Part shown: piece by piece, positions 14,107-16,696 of the stretch
Layout of the letters: each line of letters opens with the position of its first letter
Position numbering within the stretch: the stretch's first letter is position 1
Assembly: GCA_900552415.1 (NCBI GenBank)
Contig: USAD01000021.1
Span: 1-16,696, forward strand
Length of the DNA stretch: 16,696 bases
Source: an uncultured Parabacteroides sp.
GTDB taxonomy: Bacteria > Bacteroidota > Bacteroidia > Bacteroidales > Tannerellaceae
Reading direction: 5' to 3'
The notes under the pieces: generated by a model
Told to the model about the DNA's origin: nothing
Databases searched by the model: none
What the model saw: only the letters and a program-made list of their open reading frames with translations
Position numbers and translations under genes: made by a program

Positions 14107-14909
14107 TGGAGCTGTTGGGTTATACATTCTTCCAGAACGCCTTGCTGGGCAGTTTGCTGGCGGCCATCGCCTGTGGTATGGTCGGTACCTATATTGTCGC
14201 CCGGCGGTTGGCCTTCATCAGCGGCGGTATCACGCATGCCTCGTTTGGCGGGCTTGGACTTGGTTTCTATTTGGGGATCAACCCGATCCTGACGGCCCTC
14301 TTGTTCTCGGTCGCCTCCGCTTTTGGTATTGAGTGGGTGAGCCGTGACGGGCAGGTTCGTGAGGATTCCGCGATCGCCGGCGTCTGGTCGTTGGGTATGG
14401 CGTTGGGCGTGATCTTTATTTTCCTGACGCCGGGCTATGCGCCGAACCTTTCGGCCTACCTGTTTGGTAACATCCTGACGATCTCCTGGCAAGATATCCT
14501 ATATATGCTTTTCCTGGCCGTAGTATTGACGGCGATCTTCTGCCTCTTCTTCCGTGAGATCCTTTACGTCGCTTTCGATCGGGATTTCGCTCGTACGCAA
14601 GGTTTGCCTGTGCGCCTGATGGAATACGGCATGATGCTCTTTATCGCCGTCACGATCGTCCTGACTATCCGTTTGGTGGGAATCATGCTGCTGATGAGTC
14701 TTCTGACGATCCCCCAGATGACGGTGAACCTGTTCACCTCCGATTTCAGGCGGATTATTCTTGGCAGCATTGGGATCGGCTTCGCGGCTTGTGTGGCCGG
14801 TTTGTACCTTTCTTACCTGATCAATGTGCCCTCGGGCGCGTTCATTATCCTGATCCTGGTGCTTCTCTTTTTGGTGGCCAAGGCAATAAAATCCAGGCGG
14901 AAGCGTTAA
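14106..14909 (+). CDS. ABC-3 family metal ion transporter permease (ZnuB/MntB-like)
   Basis: This 267-residue inner-membrane protein belongs to the ABC-3 permease family that imports zinc or manganese with a solute-binding protein and an ATPase. Hydrophobic helices run almost throughout, about eight in number (for example near residues 14-32, 50-68, 85-108, 120-140, 170-190, 195-212 and 222-258). The N-terminal segment GMVGTYIVARRLAFISGGITHASFGGLGLG is the hallmark of the family, and SLGMALGVIF and LVGIMLLMSLLTIP are further conserved helices. A cytoplasmic loop FDRDFARTQGLPVRLMEY is the likely ATPase contact. The start overlaps the upstream stop by one base. No ATPase or binding protein gene is in the window, so metal identity cannot be read; zinc is the default guess. 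The PorW/SprE-like gene follows after nine bases. Confidence 0.88.
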   Translation: MELLGYTFFQNALLGSLLAAIACGMVGTYIVARRLAFISGGITHASFGGLGLGFYLGINPILTALLFSVASAFGIEWVSRDGQVREDSAIAGVWSLGMALGVIFIFLTPGYAPNLSAYLFGNILTISWQDILYMLFLAVVLTAIFCLFFREILYVAFDRDFARTQGLPVRLMEYGMMLFIAVTIVLTIRLVGIMLLMSLLTIPQMTVNLFTSDFRRIILGSIGIGFAACVAGLYLSYLINVPSGAFIILILVLLFLVAKAIKSRRKR

Positions 14910-14918
14910 TAGAAAGAC

Positions 14919-16696
14919 ATGAGGAGAGGGCTAGGTTTCATCTTGATCGTATGTGGGTTATGCTTGCTTTGGTCGTGTGGCACGAAGAAGAACACCAAGG
15001 CGAGCCGCTTCTATCATGCCCTGACGACCCGTTATAACATCTATTATAATGGTAAGGTCGCCTTTGACGAGGCGCTGCTGGGCATGGAGGAGGGCTATAA
15101 GGAGAACTACTCCGACATGATCTATCTCCACGCGATCAGCGCCCAGCCCAAGGATAAGGCCGAGCCGGGCGGCGCGTTCGACCGTACGATCGAGAAGAGC
15201 AACAAGGCGATCAAGCTCCACTCCATCAAGACTAAGCCCGCCAAGAAGCCGGGTTGGCGTAATGATCCCAAACAGGTGGCCCTTCAGGCGAAGGAGGAGT
15301 ATAACCCTTTCCTGAAGAACAGCTGGCTGATCATGGGCCAGGCGCAGTTCTATAACGCCGATTTCCTTCAGGCCTCCGCGACCTTCTCTTATATCGCCCG
15401 CCATTACGGTCAGGATCCCGAGGTGGTGGCCGAGGCGACACTCTGGCAAGCCCGCTGCTATTCCGAGCTCGATTGGCTCTATGAGGCGGAGATGATCCTC
15501 GACCGGATGAACAAGAACGGCTTCCCGCCCTCCTGTAAGGAACTTTACGATTACGTATATGCCGATTACCTGATCAAGAGCAAGAAATATCAGGAGTCGA
15601 TTCCCTATCTCAAAAGCTCAATCAAGGCCGAGGGCAAACGCCGTCAGCGGGCAAGGATGCGTTACCTTCTGGGGCAGATCTACGCTCACGAGGGACAGGA
15701 CGCGCTGGCTTACGAGACTTTTGGCCGGGTGGCCCGTTCCAACCCGCCTTACGAGCTGGAGTTCGCCTCGAGGATCCGGCAGACGGAGGTATTCCCCGGC
15801 GGCAATTTCAATAAGGTGGTCAAGATGCTGGAGCGTATGTCGCACAGCTCGAAGAACAAGGATTATCTCGACCAGGTCTATTATGCCCTGGGCAATCTCT
15901 ATATGACCCGTCAGGACACGACGAACGCCGTCAAACAATACCAGCTCGGTGTCGAGAAGAGCACGCAGAACGGGTTGGACAAGGCGATCTGTGCCTTGCG
16001 CCTTGGCGATATCTACTTTACGCAACGCGACTATGTCAGCGCCCAGCCCAGCTTCAGCGACGCCTTGGCCAGCATGCCGAAGGAATATAAGGAATATCCG
16101 CGGGTATCGAAGCTCTCCGCCGTGCTCGACGAGCTGGTGGTGCATGTCCAGGCCGTTCACTTGCAAGACAGTCTGCAGGCTCTCGCCAAGATGCCAGAGG
16201 CGGAACGACTGGCCGTGATCGACAAGATCATCGAGCAGGTGATCAAGGAGGAAGAGGAGGCTAAGGCCCTGGCCGAGAAAGAGGCCTACCTGGCCGAGCA
16301 GGAGTCGAAGGGAACCGGTATCGACCGCCCTGGAACAGAGATCAACACCGTGACGATCCCCGTGGGTGGCGGCGACGCGACCTTCTATTTCTATAACCCG
16401 CAGACGGTAGCGCAGGGTAAGACCCAGTTCCAGCGCAAGTGGGGACGCCGTCCGTTGGAGGATGACTGGCGCCGCCGTAAGTAGGAGCTCTCGACATTCA
16501 ATGAGCCAATGGACGATGAGATGGCTGACGCTGAGGCCGAGGGAGTGGAAGGCACTGAAGGGGCTGCCGCCGAGGGCGATGCCGCTGCCGGAGCGCCCGA
16601 TGAGGGCCTGGAGCCTGTCGCTGCCGACGATCCGCACAAGCGGGAATATTATCTGCAACAGATCCCGTTCACGCCCGAGGACGTGGAGGCTTCGAA
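14919..16696 (+). pseudogene. PorW/SprE-type TPR lipoprotein, interrupted by in-frame TAG; runs off the window
   Basis: The N-terminus is a lipoprotein signal peptide with lipobox LWSC (Cys20), so the product would be anchored in the outer membrane. TPR-like helices follow (about residues 115-400: for example NSWLIMGQAQFYNADFLQASATFSYIA, LGNLYMTRQDTTNAVKQY, RLGDIYFTQRDYVSAQPSF). The best match is the PorW/SprE group of Bacteroidota, which in some species supports type IX secretion and gliding; whether this organism has that system cannot be told here. A Glu/Ala-rich coiled segment (about 435-455) precedes FQRKWGRRPLEDDWRRRK. TAG at 16482-16484 (codon 522) then interrupts, but the same frame continues to the window end, through an acidic Ala/Glu/Gly/Asp linker into KREYYLQQIPFTPEDVEAS, a conserved part of the family. 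A single base change explains the break; a 521-residue truncated product is the alternative reading. Confidence 0.78.

Noticed and set aside
10892..16484. Reassigned TAG codon (TAG read as glutamine)
   Set aside because: TAG is the normal stop of aroQ, rbfA, the LolC/LolE-type permease and the esterase in this window, and no suppressor tRNA is present.
15618..16658. Long antisense open frame (346 codons) opposite the TPR lipoprotein gene
   Set aside because: The Leu/Arg/His-rich translation is what the reverse strand of GC-rich Glu/Ala/Lys codons gives. The + strand has a lipobox and TPR helices.

Overview
The window reads as a chromosomal stretch of a gut-type Bacteroidales bacterium, most likely Parabacteroides or a close relative. 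The reasons are Bacteroidota promoters (TAnnTTTG elements), few Shine-Dalgarno sites, lineage-typical neighbours (DUF4271-hemD-rnpA-yidD-tatD-tyrS and aroA-hypothetical-ABC3 permease-PorW/SprE lipoprotein), and protein sequences resembling Parabacteroides families. The genus is inferred from memory, not from a search. Every supported gene lies on the + strand.

Region 1 (1-5942) is a tightly packed housekeeping run: the 3' end of aroQ, pyruvate kinase (pyk), a SAM-dependent O-methyltransferase, rbfA, a LolC/LolE-type permease, a small membrane protein with a PH-like domain, and dihydrolipoyl dehydrogenase (lpdA). It closes with a strong intrinsic terminator at 5898-5942. Region 2 (5943-8760) starts at a Bacteroidota promoter and holds an overlapping chain: a DUF4271 membrane protein, hemD, rnpA, yidD and a TatD-family hydrolase. 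tyrS (8830-10122) has its own promoter, and tRNA-Gln(TTG) follows with its own promoter and terminator.

Region 3 (10268-12384) is the accessory-looking part: a secreted GH16 beta-glucanase gene broken by an in-frame TAG, then a secreted serine esterase. The GH16 gene is bracketed by two different arrays of short palindromic units with a period near 22 bases, one upstream of its promoter and one between it and the esterase. These arrays are the least explained structure in the window.

Region 4 (12385-16696) returns to core genes: aroA, a small membrane-anchored protein with a CCxxHxxC motif, an ABC-3 family metal permease translationally coupled to it, and a large TPR lipoprotein of the PorW/SprE type. 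That lipoprotein is also interrupted by an in-frame TAG (16482-16484), and its open frame runs on to the window edge. TAG is an ordinary stop for several other genes here, so the two interruptions look like nonsense mutations or sequence errors and not a changed genetic code.

I did not find a mobile element, CRISPR array, phage or defence system. The candidates for novelty are the paired palindromic arrays around the GH16 gene and the two amber-interrupted genes.
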